From contig CABIYO010000057.1 of NCBI GenBank assembly GCA_902362975.1, forward strand, positions 1 through 14,601: DNA of 14,601 nucleotides. The letters run 5' to 3'. A program made the translations under genes and the position numbers. How positions within the stretch are numbered: the stretch's first letter is position 1; each line of letters starts with the position of its first letter. This document shows, piece by piece, positions 8,370-14,367 of this stretch. The notes below the pieces were generated by a model, which ran no database searches, was not told where the DNA came from, and worked only from the letters and a program-made list of their open reading frames with translations. The DNA is from Caryophanales bacterium. GTDB taxonomy: Bacteria; Bacillota; Bacilli; Exiguobacteriales; Exiguobacteriaceae.

Positions 8370-8588
8370 CCACCGTATTTCCATTCCAAGCGCCTTATAC
8401 AATTCATGACTAAACTTTATAAATTATCATTATACTTTTTTACAGCGGATCTACACTACTTAGTTCAAGATTTGCATCATTATATACTTATCGCAGTTCC
8501 ACCTGTATTTTTCAATACAAATGTGGTTCTTACGCAATGTTGGTGAACGATGACGAGCGACCGCTTGAAGGAGGTCGCTCATTTTTTT
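8370..8588 (+). ncRNA. Candidate small RNA between a promoter and a terminator
   Basis: The segment lies between the promoter candidate at 8335-8363 and a good Rho-independent terminator at 8555-8588, giving a transcript of about 215 nt. The frames within are short, lack ribosome binding sites and do not read like protein. A further hairpin is possible near 8501-8528 (CCAC and GTATT pairing with AATAC and GTGG). No known RNA family is recognised. This is an inference from signal layout only. Confidence 0.25.
8555..8588 (+). terminator. Rho-independent terminator (plus strand)
   Basis: GAGCGACC (8555-8562) pairs perfectly with GGTCGCTC (8573-8580) around a 10-base loop and is followed by A and seven T residues (8582-8588). 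The stem core GCGACC is shared with the hairpin at 8250-8316. It overlaps the stop codon of the small minus-strand frame at 8579. No clear plus-strand gene lies directly upstream. Confidence 0.8.
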
Positions 8589-8794
8589 ACAATATCAGTG
8601 AGCACGGATTGGCTCGGGATTTCGACAAAGTACCCAAATTCTGAGCAAATCAAAATTTCCCTTCCATGCTCAGGATGGGCAACCCTGAGCAGAGTGTCGT
8701 GACTAATGCGAAAACTTAGGACAGTCATGACATGTTCGGCGTCCTTCGCACTCATGGTCAACATTAAAGTGGATAACACGCGCTCCGGGCCCAC
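8579..8794 (-). CDS. Small hypothetical protein downstream of the gabD-type gene
   Basis: A 71-codon frame from a GTG at 8794, but the frame is open back to 8884, overlapping the end of the upstream dehydrogenase by about 20 bases. The upstream residues (ENSYTKEIGTAKGCYYPELH) also read like protein, so the true start is unclear; no well-spaced ribosome binding site precedes the GTG. The tail (ILICSEFGYFVEIPSQSVL, ending IVKK) is protein-like with mixed hydrophobic and charged residues. I recognise no family and see no signal peptide or membrane segment. It could be a 5'-truncated remnant, a frameshifted gene or a short gene read with the dehydrogenase. Its stop lies in the A-rich flank of the 8555-8588 hairpin. 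Confidence 0.35.
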   Translation of the reverse strand: MGPERVLSTLMLTMSAKDAEHVMTVLSFRISHDTLLRVAHPEHGREILICSEFGYFVEIPSQSVLTDIVKK

Positions 8795-8861
8795 GGCAAT
8801 CGCATGTAGCTCCGGATAGTAACAGCCCTTCGCTGTCCCAATCTCTTTTGTATAACTATTC

Positions 8862-10274
8862 TCACAATCCGAGTGAGATGTATTTTACTTCTAAAAATTC
8901 CTCGATGCCGTGATGACCACCTTCACGACCGAGCCCGCTCTCTTTCCAACCACCGAACGGCGCTTGCGGCGTTGACGGAAGTCCGTCATTCACACCGACA
9001 ATCCCATACTCTAGCGATTCAGCTAAATAGACCGCTTCATTGATGTCTTGCGTGAAGAGGTAAGCGGCTAAGCCGAACGGCGTGTTGTTCGCCCGTTTGA
9101 TGACTTCATCGAGCGAATCGAACGTTGCAATCGGTGCGACAGGTCCGAACGTTTCTTCGTTCATGCAGAGCATGTCTTCATTCGCGTAACGGATGACGGC
9201 AGGACGGATGAACAAGCCGTCTAGCACCTCACCACCGTACACTTCACCGCCACGAATCTGCGCGTCCTCAATATGCTTTTCGACTTTGCTGAGCGCATCG
9301 TCATCGATGAGCGGACCGATGTCGACACCTTCCTCTAGTCCGTTGCCGACTTTCAATGCTTCGACTTCTTTAATGAAACGCTCCGAGAATTCATCGACGA
9401 CGGCGCGTTCGACATAGATTCGGTTCGCGCAGACGCACGTCTGTCCACCGTTTCGGAACTTCGTGGCGACCGCTTGCGGAACAGCCTTATCTAAATCTGC
9501 TTTGGCCGTGACGATGAGCGGGGCATGTCCACCGAGTTCGAGTGAAATCTTTTTCATCGTGTCCGCAGCGTCACGCATGAGCATTTTTCCGACTTCCGTT
9601 GATCCTGTGAACGTCAATTTTCGGACCCGTTTATCTTGTTGCCACGCTTTGACGATATCTGACGCTTGTCCCGTGACAAGGTTGATGACCCCTTTCGGGA
9701 ATCCGGCCTTCTCCGCTAATTTGACCAATTCGATGGCGGTCAACGGGGTCGCCGAAGCTGGTTTCATGACGACCGTACAGCCTGCAGCGAGCGCTGGAGC
9801 GACTTTCCGTGTGATCATGGCAGCTGGGAAGTTCCAAGGTGTGATGGCTGCGATGACGCCGACCGGTTGTTTGATGGCAAAGATCCGTTTCTGGTTTGAT
9901 GAAGCAGGAATCGTCTCTCCGTACACGCGTCGTCCTTCTGCTGCATACCAGTCGATGAATCCATTTGCATAGTTGATTTCACCGATTGCTTCTTTGAGCG
10001 GTTTCCCTTGTTCTTCGACCATCGTTCGGGCAAGCTCTTCTGTATGTTCTGCAATCAAACGATGCCACTCATTGAGTAGTTCCCCTCGTTCTTCTGCTGT
10101 TTTTTGTTGCCATTCTTCTAACGTCTCATGCGCAGCGTCGACGGCTTGTGTCGCTTCTTGTGTATCACTTTTTGTCACGACGGCCATCACGTTGCCTGTG
10201 GCTGGATTTCGTACCTCGATCGTTTGTCCCGTTTCTATCCATTCTCCATTAATGAAGTTTTTCTCTTCACGCAT
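8862..10274 (-). CDS. gabD: NAD(P)-dependent succinate-semialdehyde dehydrogenase
   Basis: A 470-residue aldehyde dehydrogenase, normal family length. It probably oxidises succinate semialdehyde to succinate in the cytoplasm, the last step of the GABA shunt. Seen in order: PWNFP (146-150) for cofactor and substrate positioning, KPAS (171-174), the Rossmann motif FTGSTEVGK (222-230), the general base E246 in LELGG, and catalytic C280 in NGGQTCVCANRIYVE. The CVC pair (C280/C282) and the surrounding segment closely follow GabD proteins, where the second cysteine can form a redox switch. The start ATG has GAAAGGGGAAA upstream (GGGG at 10283-10286, eight bases away). No GABA aminotransferase gene is adjacent, so the exact aldehyde is inferred from similarity. 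It is divergently transcribed from the PlsY-like operon across 91 bases. A sigma-B-like -10 element lies upstream. Confidence 0.85.
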   Translation of the reverse strand: MREEKNFINGEWIETGQTIEVRNPATGNVMAVVTKSDTQEATQAVDAAHETLEEWQQKTAEERGELLNEWHRLIAEHTEELARTMVEEQGKPLKEAIGEINYANGFIDWYAAEGRRVYGETIPASSNQKRIFAIKQPVGVIAAITPWNFPAAMITRKVAPALAAGCTVVMKPASATPLTAIELVKLAEKAGFPKGVINLVTGQASDIVKAWQQDKRVRKLTFTGSTEVGKMLMRDAADTMKKISLELGGHAPLIVTAKADLDKAVPQAVATKFRNGGQTCVCANRIYVERAVVDEFSERFIKEVEALKVGNGLEEGVDIGPLIDDDALSKVEKHIEDAQIRGGEVYGGEVLDGLFIRPAVIRYANEDMLCMNEETFGPVAPIATFDSLDEVIKRANNTPFGLAAYLFTQDINEAVYLAESLEYGIVGVNDGLPSTPQAPFGGWKESGLGREGGHHGIEEFLEVKYISLGL

Positions 10275-10315
10275 CTTGATTTCCCCTTTCCAAAAAGTGC
10301 ACAGTTAATTAGAGG

Positions 10316-10340
10316 ATACCCGTTTTTCTGAAACGCACAC
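10316..10340 (-). promoter_or_regulatory. Candidate sigma-B-type promoter for the gabD-type gene
   Basis: On the minus strand GGGTAT (10316-10321) is a perfect sigma-B -10 element. It is preceded after 13 bases by GTGTGC (10335-10340), which matches only three of six positions of GTTTAA. The implied transcript start is about 35 bases before the gene, which is reasonable. General-stress control of gabD is plausible in Bacilli, but the -35 is poor. Confidence 0.3.
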
Positions 10341-10365
10341 AAATTTCCAAAAAAGAGGGGATACT

Positions 10366-10878
10366 ATGTGGATTATCATCATTGGCTATTTAGTCGGAAG
10401 TCTGCTCGGGGGCAGACTGTATGGGGTGCTAAGTGGACATGATTTAGCGACAACTGGTTCAAAGAATACCGGTGCACGCAATGCGCATCGCATCGGTGGA
10501 GTGAAGGCGTTTCTCATCGTCTATGGATTCGACGTGCTCAAGACGATTCTCGTCCTACAGATGAGCGGACCGTATTTTTGGGAGACTGCGTTCGCGCTCA
10601 CGCTCGGACATATTTATCCGTTTTGGCGAATTCATGCGGGAGGGAAGGGATATGCCGTTTTTTCTGGAATCATATGGGCATATGACCCGTGGTGGTTTGT
10701 TGGGGGTCTTGCTATCTTGTTGGTCTTAATCAAATTAACGGGGAACTCTCGCGAGACGGGATTAGTCATGCTTACTTTATTACCGCTGGCAGCTTTCGGA
10801 AGTCTCGAGGATGTCATCTGGGCCATACTCATCGCTATCGTGATTACGTATCATCACATGAAGGAGGAAAGAACATGA
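10366..10878 (+). CDS. PlsY-like acyl-phosphate:glycerol-3-phosphate acyltransferase, short paralog
   Basis: A 170-residue multi-pass membrane protein; PlsY is usually about 190-200. PlsY moves a fatty acyl group from acyl-phosphate to glycerol-3-phosphate, making lysophosphatidic acid. Seen: GSKNTGARN (31-39), close to the PlsY GSGNPGATN motif, D56 and K59 after it, then GHIYPF (81-86) and AGGKGYAVFSG (91-101), corresponding to GHxFPxF and GGKGVAT. The C-terminus ends ITYHHMKEERT and lacks the usual NI(K/R)RL-type third motif, so activity or substrate may differ. It is probably a paralog rather than the housekeeping enzyme. The start has GAGGGG at 10355-10360, five bases before ATG. Its stop overlaps the next gene's start (ATGA at 10875-10878), showing translational coupling to the GNAT-PLP fusion. 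Confidence 0.75.
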   Translation: MWIIIIGYLVGSLLGGRLYGVLSGHDLATTGSKNTGARNAHRIGGVKAFLIVYGFDVLKTILVLQMSGPYFWETAFALTLGHIYPFWRIHAGGKGYAVFSGIIWAYDPWWFVGGLAILLVLIKLTGNSRETGLVMLTLLPLAAFGSLEDVIWAILIAIVITYHHMKEERT

Positions 10879-12458
10879 TTGTGTATCGAAAAGCCGAAAT
10901 ATTAGATTTTGAAGCGATACATCGGTTAAATTACGAAACATTCGTTGAAGAGATTCCGCAACATCCGCCGAATCCCGAGAGGCGACTTGTCGACCGATTT
11001 CACGAAGAAAATACATATTGGATCGGGGAAGCGGACGGTGAAGTGATTGCCATGTGTGCGTTACGTGGCAAACGGCCGTTTTCGTTGGAACAAAAAGGAG
11101 TACGCATTCCTGATGGGAATTGGCTTGAGATTCGCCTCCTCGCTGTGACTAAACCCTATCGACGCAATCGGACGTTCGCTGGATTGATGCGCGCGGTTAT
11201 CGACGATGCGACAGAGCGTGATGTCGATGGTATTGTCATCAGTGGAACGACACGTGAACAAGTGCTCTATCATCGATTCGGGTTTGTGCCGTTCGCGGAT
11301 CCGATTGGTCCTGACGAAGCGAGATATGTTCCGATGATGTTAACGCGTTCGGCTTTTTATGAATCCAAATCAGCATCGATCCTACGTCCAAAAAGTTTAC
11401 TAGCAGGACCCGTTGAATGTTCAGAACGCGTGAGAGGACGACTCTCGATGCAGCCGCGCCCACATCGTTCAAACGAGACGAGACGAGTACTTGACGCGGT
11501 GCAACAAAAACTGGCGGAACGAATCGGACTCCCTCATGTCTATACGCTCCTTGGAAGCGGGACCGTCGCTAACGATGCGGTCGCGGCTCGATTAGATGGA
11601 CACGGACTCATTTTCAATGTGGGTGAATTTGGAGAACGCTTGATTGACCATGCCCGGCGTGTCGGTCTGTCTTTTGACGTGGTCGCAGTGGACCAAGAGG
11701 GACAATGGGATATTTCGCAACTTGAGTGCATTGCACCAGACTGGGTATGGACGGTTCATTGTGAGACATCGTTAGGGATTTTAATCAACCTTGCCCCGCT
11801 CCATACATGGCAAGGCGTTATCGCCATTGATGCGATCAGTGCCGTCGGAACGTTCGTCTATGACTATTCGTTTGCGGACTACGTGACCTTCTCTTCAGGA
11901 AAGGCGTTACGGAACGCCCCGGGTCTCGCGTTCGTGGCAATGAAGCATCCAGCGATTGCGACACCACATACAGCGCGCTATTTGGATCTATCCCTCTATC
12001 AACCGATTGCCTTCACACAATCGGAACCGCTTCTCTCAGCGATGGCGATCGCGCTGGATGAGTTGACAGAAGATGAAGTCGTTTCGCATTCTGTAAAGAT
12101 GAATACGTTGCTTCATGCCTTACAAGAGAACGGTTTATCGGTCGATGTGTGTCCCGCCCAATCACCTGGCATCATCACGATTCCAGTTCCGTGCGAGCTA
12201 TCCTCGGTCGAGCTTGGGCGCCAACTGTCTTATCAAGGCTATCTCGTCCAGTATGAGAGTGACTATTTGAAACGAGCGAACGTCATTCAAGTATCGACCA
12301 TGGGTTGGACGATACCTCGCATGATGCGCGACGTCGGTGCTTATATCGCACAATGGATTCAACAAAAAACCGCCACTTCTGAAAGTGACGGTTCGCTTAT
12401 ACTCGAAAGTCTTGTCGAGCCAACTGACGAATTTTTCGTCCGAGGCGTCTCCAATTAA
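10875..12458 (+). CDS. GNAT acyltransferase fused to class-V PLP-dependent aminotransferase
   Basis: 527 residues. The ATG at 10875 is chosen because AAGGAGG lies at 10860-10866 and the ATG overlaps the previous stop; a longer frame opening upstream at 10689 only shadows the PlsY-like gene. Residues 1-160 form a GNAT domain (NYETFVEEIPQH, LVDRFHEENTYWIG, RPFSLEQK, EIRLLAV, then SGTTREQVLYHRFGFVPF), resembling N-acyl amino acid synthase/LuxI-like acyltransferases. Residues ~170-505 form a fold-type I aminotransferase of the alanine-glyoxylate/2-aminoethylphosphonate transaminase group: LLGSGTVAND (225-234), HCETSLG (295-301), DAIS (319-322), and PLP lysine K343 in SSGKALRNAPGLAF. One protein may thus make an amine and acylate it, or act on two steps of one pathway. 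The actual substrates are unknown. The last 62 bp overlap the convergent kinase gene, and the C-terminal ~30 residues are encoded across that gene's terminator and end. Confidence 0.85.
   Translation: MIVYRKAEILDFEAIHRLNYETFVEEIPQHPPNPERRLVDRFHEENTYWIGEADGEVIAMCALRGKRPFSLEQKGVRIPDGNWLEIRLLAVTKPYRRNRTFAGLMRAVIDDATERDVDGIVISGTTREQVLYHRFGFVPFADPIGPDEARYVPMMLTRSAFYESKSASILRPKSLLAGPVECSERVRGRLSMQPRPHRSNETRRVLDAVQQKLAERIGLPHVYTLLGSGTVANDAVAARLDGHGLIFNVGEFGERLIDHARRVGLSFDVVAVDQEGQWDISQLECIAPDWVWTVHCETSLGILINLAPLHTWQGVIAIDAISAVGTFVYDYSFADYVTFSSGKALRNAPGLAFVAMKHPAIATPHTARYLDLSLYQPIAFTQSEPLLSAMAIALDELTEDEVVSHSVKMNTLLHALQENGLSVDVCPAQSPGIITIPVPCELSSVELGRQLSYQGYLVQYESDYLKRANVIQVSTMGWTIPRMMRDVGAYIAQWIQQKTATSESDGSLILESLVEPTDEFFVRGVSN
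12362..12393 (-). terminator. Rho-independent terminator of the AarF-family gene, inside the opposing CDS
   Basis: An 11-bp stem with one mismatch (12368-12378 pairing with 12383-12393) and a four-base loop. On the minus strand it is followed by a T-run (AAAAAA at 12364-12369 on the plus strand, partly used in the stem). It lies four bases after the kinase stop and entirely within the coding sequence of the convergent GNAT-PLP fusion. Confidence 0.75.
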
Positions 12459-14031
12459 AATAAGCTAAAACGGAGACGACGCCACCTGACCAAAAGAGCC
12501 ATTCATCCGGTCGAATATAGCCGAGTAGGCCGACGAGCAAACCGAGCAAGATGACGATGGCATTGAACGTCTGACGGTGCAAGAGTTCCTTGGATTCTAG
12601 GGTTCGTTGGAACATCGCTTGCTCCGACAGACGTTTTCGTGTCGTTTCTTTTAAGTAATTATCGAGAAGCGGCGGAACGTTTAACAGTTTCTTCGCGTAG
12701 TTGATTCCGGTCTTCACGTAACGATTTTGAAGCGTTGTCCCGTCTTCTTCGAGCCATTTGATGACAATCGGTTTACCGAGTGTGAACAGATCGATTTTCG
12801 GATCGAGGATTTGCAGAATCCCGAGCAAGGTCGAGGCGGCTCGACCGAAGAAGGCAAATTCTGCCGGAAGCTGAATCGGTTCGTTTTTGACGAGCAATTG
12901 AATGTCCTGTAACACCTTCTCAATCAATTTCGTATCGACGGTATCGATGTCCGTTTCTAGGTAGAAAGTGACAGCTTTCTCTAGTGCTTGGCGAATGTTT
13001 TGTTTGTTCGCCGTCGGTAAGAGGAAGCGCAAGTCTTCTAATCCATCGACGATGCTATCATAGTCGAGCGAGATGAATGCCTGTAAGATATTCCGAATCG
13101 TGGCCATGTCTTGCGCCGTTGTCTGTCCGACCATACCGAAATCGAGGAGGATGATGGTGCCATCGGATCGGATTTGGACGTTTCCGGGGTGTGGATCGGC
13201 GTGGAACTGCCCACCAAACAATAGCTGTTCGGCCGCGAGTGTGAAGAGTCGTTCAGCTAGGGCGGAACGGTCGATTCCATTTTCTTTTAAAAAGGCGAGG
13301 TCGGTGATTCGACGTGCGTCGACCCAGTCCATCGTCAAGACGCGGTTCGTACAGAGATGTTCGTGATAGTCCGGGATGTAAATGTCTCGGTTATCGGCGT
13401 ATTTGGCTTTAAAATACAGGGCATTTTTTAATTCAGTTTGGAAATTTAGTTCATCCCCGATGACAAAAATCATTTGGCGATATAAGCTATCTAAGTCGGT
13501 TGATTTAGCGAGGGATGTCCGCTTTAACATCGATGTGACAATTCGCATCGCACGGAAGTCGGTCCGGATGATTTTTTCTATATTCGGACGCTGGATTTTG
13601 ATGGCGACCCGTTTACCGTTTTCAAGAAGCGTGGCACCATATACTTCTCCGATGGAAGCCGAGGCGACGGCGTCGATGCCGACGTCTTTGATGACTTGGG
13701 TATATGGGACGCCCCATTCTGCCTCTAGAATCGCGCGCGACTTTTCCCAACCAGACGTCGGGACACGGTCGACGAGCTCTGACAGCTCGTTCAAGACGGC
13801 GGGTGGTAATAAGTCCGCACGAATTGACAAGAATTGTCCGAGTTTGATTAACAAGCCCTCGAGCCGTAGCGCGTTACGCTTATACTCACGCGCGAGCTTG
13901 AGCATCAGTGCTTCATATTCTTCTGTCGTGGCGACGCCTTGTTGTTTGCGTGAAAAGGCGTACAGACGAATGATGAACCGGGCGAACATGGTGACGATAA
14001 TCCATATGCGGAACAAAGCGATACGTTTCAT
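12397..14031 (-). CDS. AarF/ABC1/UbiB-family atypical kinase, membrane-associated
   Basis: 544 residues, normal for bacterial UbiB/AarF proteins. Seen: KLGQ (63-66) within the family signature IKLGQFLSIRADLLP, the alanine/serine-rich nucleotide loop SASIGEVYGA (124-133), K145 in VAIKIQRP, the ELNFQTE segment (194-200), HADPHPGN (277-284) as catalytic loop and LDFG (296-299) as metal-binding DFG. Two hydrophobic C-terminal segments (~495-512 and ~517-532) should anchor it in the membrane. Known: UbiB proteins are ATPases needed for ubiquinone synthesis in Proteobacteria. Gram-positive Bacilli use menaquinone, so here a role in isoprenoid or lipid handling is only inferred. The ATG has AAAGGAT about 13 bases upstream, longer than ideal spacing, so initiation may be weak. 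It overlaps the GNAT-PLP gene by 62 bp tail to tail. An IS200/IS605-type element begins about 65 bases upstream. Confidence 0.9.
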   Translation of the reverse strand: MKRIALFRIWIIVTMFARFIIRLYAFSRKQQGVATTEEYEALMLKLAREYKRNALRLEGLLIKLGQFLSIRADLLPPAVLNELSELVDRVPTSGWEKSRAILEAEWGVPYTQVIKDVGIDAVASASIGEVYGATLLENGKRVAIKIQRPNIEKIIRTDFRAMRIVTSMLKRTSLAKSTDLDSLYRQMIFVIGDELNFQTELKNALYFKAKYADNRDIYIPDYHEHLCTNRVLTMDWVDARRITDLAFLKENGIDRSALAERLFTLAAEQLLFGGQFHADPHPGNVQIRSDGTIILLDFGMVGQTTAQDMATIRNILQAFISLDYDSIVDGLEDLRFLLPTANKQNIRQALEKAVTFYLETDIDTVDTKLIEKVLQDIQLLVKNEPIQLPAEFAFFGRAASTLLGILQILDPKIDLFTLGKPIVIKWLEEDGTTLQNRYVKTGINYAKKLLNVPPLLDNYLKETTRKRLSEQAMFQRTLESKELLHRQTFNAIVILLGLLVGLLGYIRPDEWLFWSGGVVSVLAYFNWRRLGRKIRQLARQDFRV

Positions 14032-14054
14032 TGTAATACCGACATCCTTTACGA

Positions 14055-14089
14055 CAGTCGAACGACTGACCTGTATTTTTGTAACTATA
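14055..14089 (-). promoter_or_regulatory. Possible -10 element and inverted repeat upstream of the AarF-family gene
   Basis: On the minus strand TATAGT (14084-14089) is a good -10 candidate 52 bases from the start codon. The -35 position would fall at 14107-14112 inside the insertion element and reads TCTCGG, a poor match. Between this and the gene lies the inverted repeat CAGTCG-AA-CGACTG (14055-14068), which could be an operator or a small leader hairpin. Both are tentative. Confidence 0.3.
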
Positions 14090-14103
14090 CTTTACAGAGC
14101 TTA

Positions 14104-14146
14104 GAGCCGAGAAAGCCCACTCCTTTAGGGGTGGGATGAAAGGCTC
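14104..14146. repeat. Subterminal imperfect hairpin of the IS200/IS605-type element
   Basis: The inner stem CCCACTCC (14116-14123) pairs with GGGGTGGG (14128-14135, one G-T) around a TTTA loop. The outer stem GAGCC (14104-14108) pairs with GGCTC (14142-14146), with unpaired purine-rich strands between. The AAGCCCAC-n-TTTA-n-GTGGG shape is common at ends of this family, where TnpA recognises folded single-stranded DNA. The stop codon of the adjacent minus-strand gene lies at its right edge. Confidence 0.7.
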
Positions 14147-14289
14147 TAGTCTTTCTTTTCTTTTTCGAGATAGTCCTTAACTAAGTTTTCTACTAATTGA
14201 GACACAGAGGTTTCTTCGTCAATTGCTTTCTTTTGCAGTTCTTTGTAGATCTCTGGGGTCATCATTAAATTGATACGTTTTTTAGCCAT
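14146..14289 (-). CDS. Ribbon-helix-helix (CopG-like) small protein in the IS element
   Basis: 47 residues, starting MAKKRINLMMTPEIYKELQK and followed by SVSQLVENLVKDYLEKEKKD. A basic beta-strand (KKRINLMM) followed by two helices, with the turn between the helices at DEETSVS, is the CopG/Arc ribbon-helix-helix DNA-binding pattern. It should act as a dimer that binds operator DNA. It lies between the element's end hairpin and tnpB and is transcribed away from tnpB, the slot that tnpA takes in divergent IS605-type elements. It may regulate tnpB or its own gene, or be a passenger. The ribosome binding site upstream is weak (AGAAAG-like, GAAG). It is too short to be found by length filters but reads cleanly from ATG to TAG. 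Confidence 0.75.
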   Translation of the reverse strand: MAKKRINLMMTPEIYKELQKKAIDEETSVSQLVENLVKDYLEKEKKD

Positions 14290-14367
14290 TTCAAACACTT
14301 CTTTCTTCTTTTATTGTGCGTAATTAAGTATAATAAAAGTATATCAAGTAAGAAAGGAGGGGTCAAA
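14290..14367. promoter_or_regulatory. Divergent promoter region between the RHH gene and tnpB
   Basis: This 78-bp AT-rich gap must serve both genes. On the plus strand TATAAT at 14329-14334 is a perfect -10 element; the -35 at the matching distance (TTCTTT, 14306-14311) is poor. The strong ribosome binding site AAAGGAGGGG at 14353-14362 fixes the TTG start of tnpB. A minus-strand TTGATA (14342-14347) could serve the RHH gene, though its -10 is unclear. Confidence 0.4.

Noticed and set aside
8319..8546. 75-codon plus-strand frame in the gene-free stretch
   Set aside because: No ribosome binding site before any ATG, an amino-acid mix rich in Tyr, His and Phe without recognisable pattern, and it lies within a stretch better explained as non-coding between promoter and terminator.
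9463..9972. 169-codon plus-strand frame opposite gabD
   Set aside because: It is antisense to a gene with all catalytic motifs and has a Ser/Ala/Thr-rich composition typical of a mirror frame.
10689..10874. Upstream extension of the GNAT-PLP frame
   Set aside because: It only shadows the PlsY-like gene in another frame; the ATG at 10875 has a strong ribosome binding site and the classic ATGA overlap.
14055..14068. LexA box before the AarF-family gene
   Set aside because: The inverted repeat CAGTCG-AA-CGACTG lacks the CGAAC-N4-GTTCG spacing of Gram-positive LexA sites; kept only as an unnamed inverted repeat.
13382..14104. 240-codon plus-strand frame opposite the AarF-family gene
   Set aside because: Antisense shadow of a well-supported kinase gene; Ser/Arg-rich with no family pattern.
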